The notes beneath the pieces were generated by a model that saw only the letters and a list, made by a program, of their open reading frames with translations, ran no database searches and had not been told where the DNA came from. The position numbers and the translations under genes were made by a program. DNA of 7,754 nucleotides from an uncultured Bacteroidales bacterium (GTDB lineage: Bacteria; Bacteroidota; Bacteroidia; Bacteroidales; Paludibacteraceae), in assembly GCA_937907165.1 (NCBI GenBank), contig CALCUH010000005.1, positions 1 to 7,754 on the forward strand. Direction: 5' to 3'. Positions 7,655 to 7,754 of this stretch are shown one piece after another (position 1 is the first letter of the stretch; each line of letters opens with the position of its first letter).

Positions 7655-7754
7655 ATGAAAAAATATTTATCAACACTTTTTTTCTTCTTTGCATTTATCT
7701 GTTGCCAAACTAATAATAATTCTAAAACGACTACAACAGACACAATCCATATCA
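7655..7754 (+). CDS. Partial gene, putative lipoprotein (N-terminal 33 residues only)
   Basis: The frame opens with ATG at 7655 and stays open to the window edge, so only the first 33 residues are visible. It starts MKKYLSTLFFFFAFICCQ: a short basic n-region, a hydrophobic core rich in phenylalanine, then a double cysteine at 16-17, followed by a polar Asn/Thr/Ser-rich stretch. This is the layout of a lipoprotein signal peptide with a relaxed Bacteroidota lipobox, so secretion and lipidation are likely but not certain. No acidic export signal is obvious just after the cysteine, which leaves inner or outer membrane placement open. The function cannot be told. Only 27 bases separate it from the terminator, and no good TAnnTTTG box is visible there. 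Confidence 0.65.
   Translation, partial: MKKYLSTLFFFFAFICCQTNNNSKTTTTDTIHI

Overview
This window looks like ordinary chromosomal sequence from a strictly anaerobic Bacteroidota, most likely order Bacteroidales; a Parabacteroides-like gut species is my best guess, but the genus is not proven. The evidence is: two divergent promoters with the Bacteroidota-type -7 element (TAnnTTTG); A-rich, Shine-Dalgarno-free leaders before the genes; a very long Bacteroidota-style TamB protein; and a ferredoxin-dependent 2-oxoacid oxidoreductase operon whose alpha subunit is of the VorB type.

Layout. Positions 1-165 carry no supportable gene; they contain a perfect 14-bp palindrome and a short stretch that might be the edge of an old insertion element. 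Positions 166-4707 (minus strand) are one intact gene of 1513 codons for a TamB/AsmA-type envelope protein. Positions 4708-4919 are a divergent intergenic region with one promoter in each direction. Positions 4920-7581 (plus strand) are a tight four-gene operon: 2x[4Fe-4S] ferredoxin-type subunit, alpha subunit (VorB/KorA type), TPP-binding beta subunit (KorB type) and gamma subunit (KorC type), with gaps of only 7, 21 and 12 bases. A clear intrinsic terminator follows at 7596-7627. A new gene with a lipoprotein-like signal sequence starts at 7655 and runs off the right edge.

How the genes work together. The four operon products should assemble into one cytoplasmic enzyme that interconverts a 2-oxoacid plus CoA with an acyl-CoA plus CO2, exchanging electrons with ferredoxin. 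Sequence alone does not separate 2-oxoisovalerate (VOR) from 2-oxoglutarate (KGOR) as the main substrate. In Bacteroidales the reductive direction, making 2-oxoglutarate from succinyl-CoA, is physiologically plausible. The TamB protein works in the cell envelope and has no evident functional link to the operon beyond sharing the divergent intergenic region.

I found no CRISPR array, RNA gene, phage gene or clearly novel system. The most useful points are the corrected tamB start (the upstream TTG start lies inside the promoter -7 box), the paired divergent promoters, the unresolved substrate of the oxidoreductase, and the possible mobile-element scar at the left edge.
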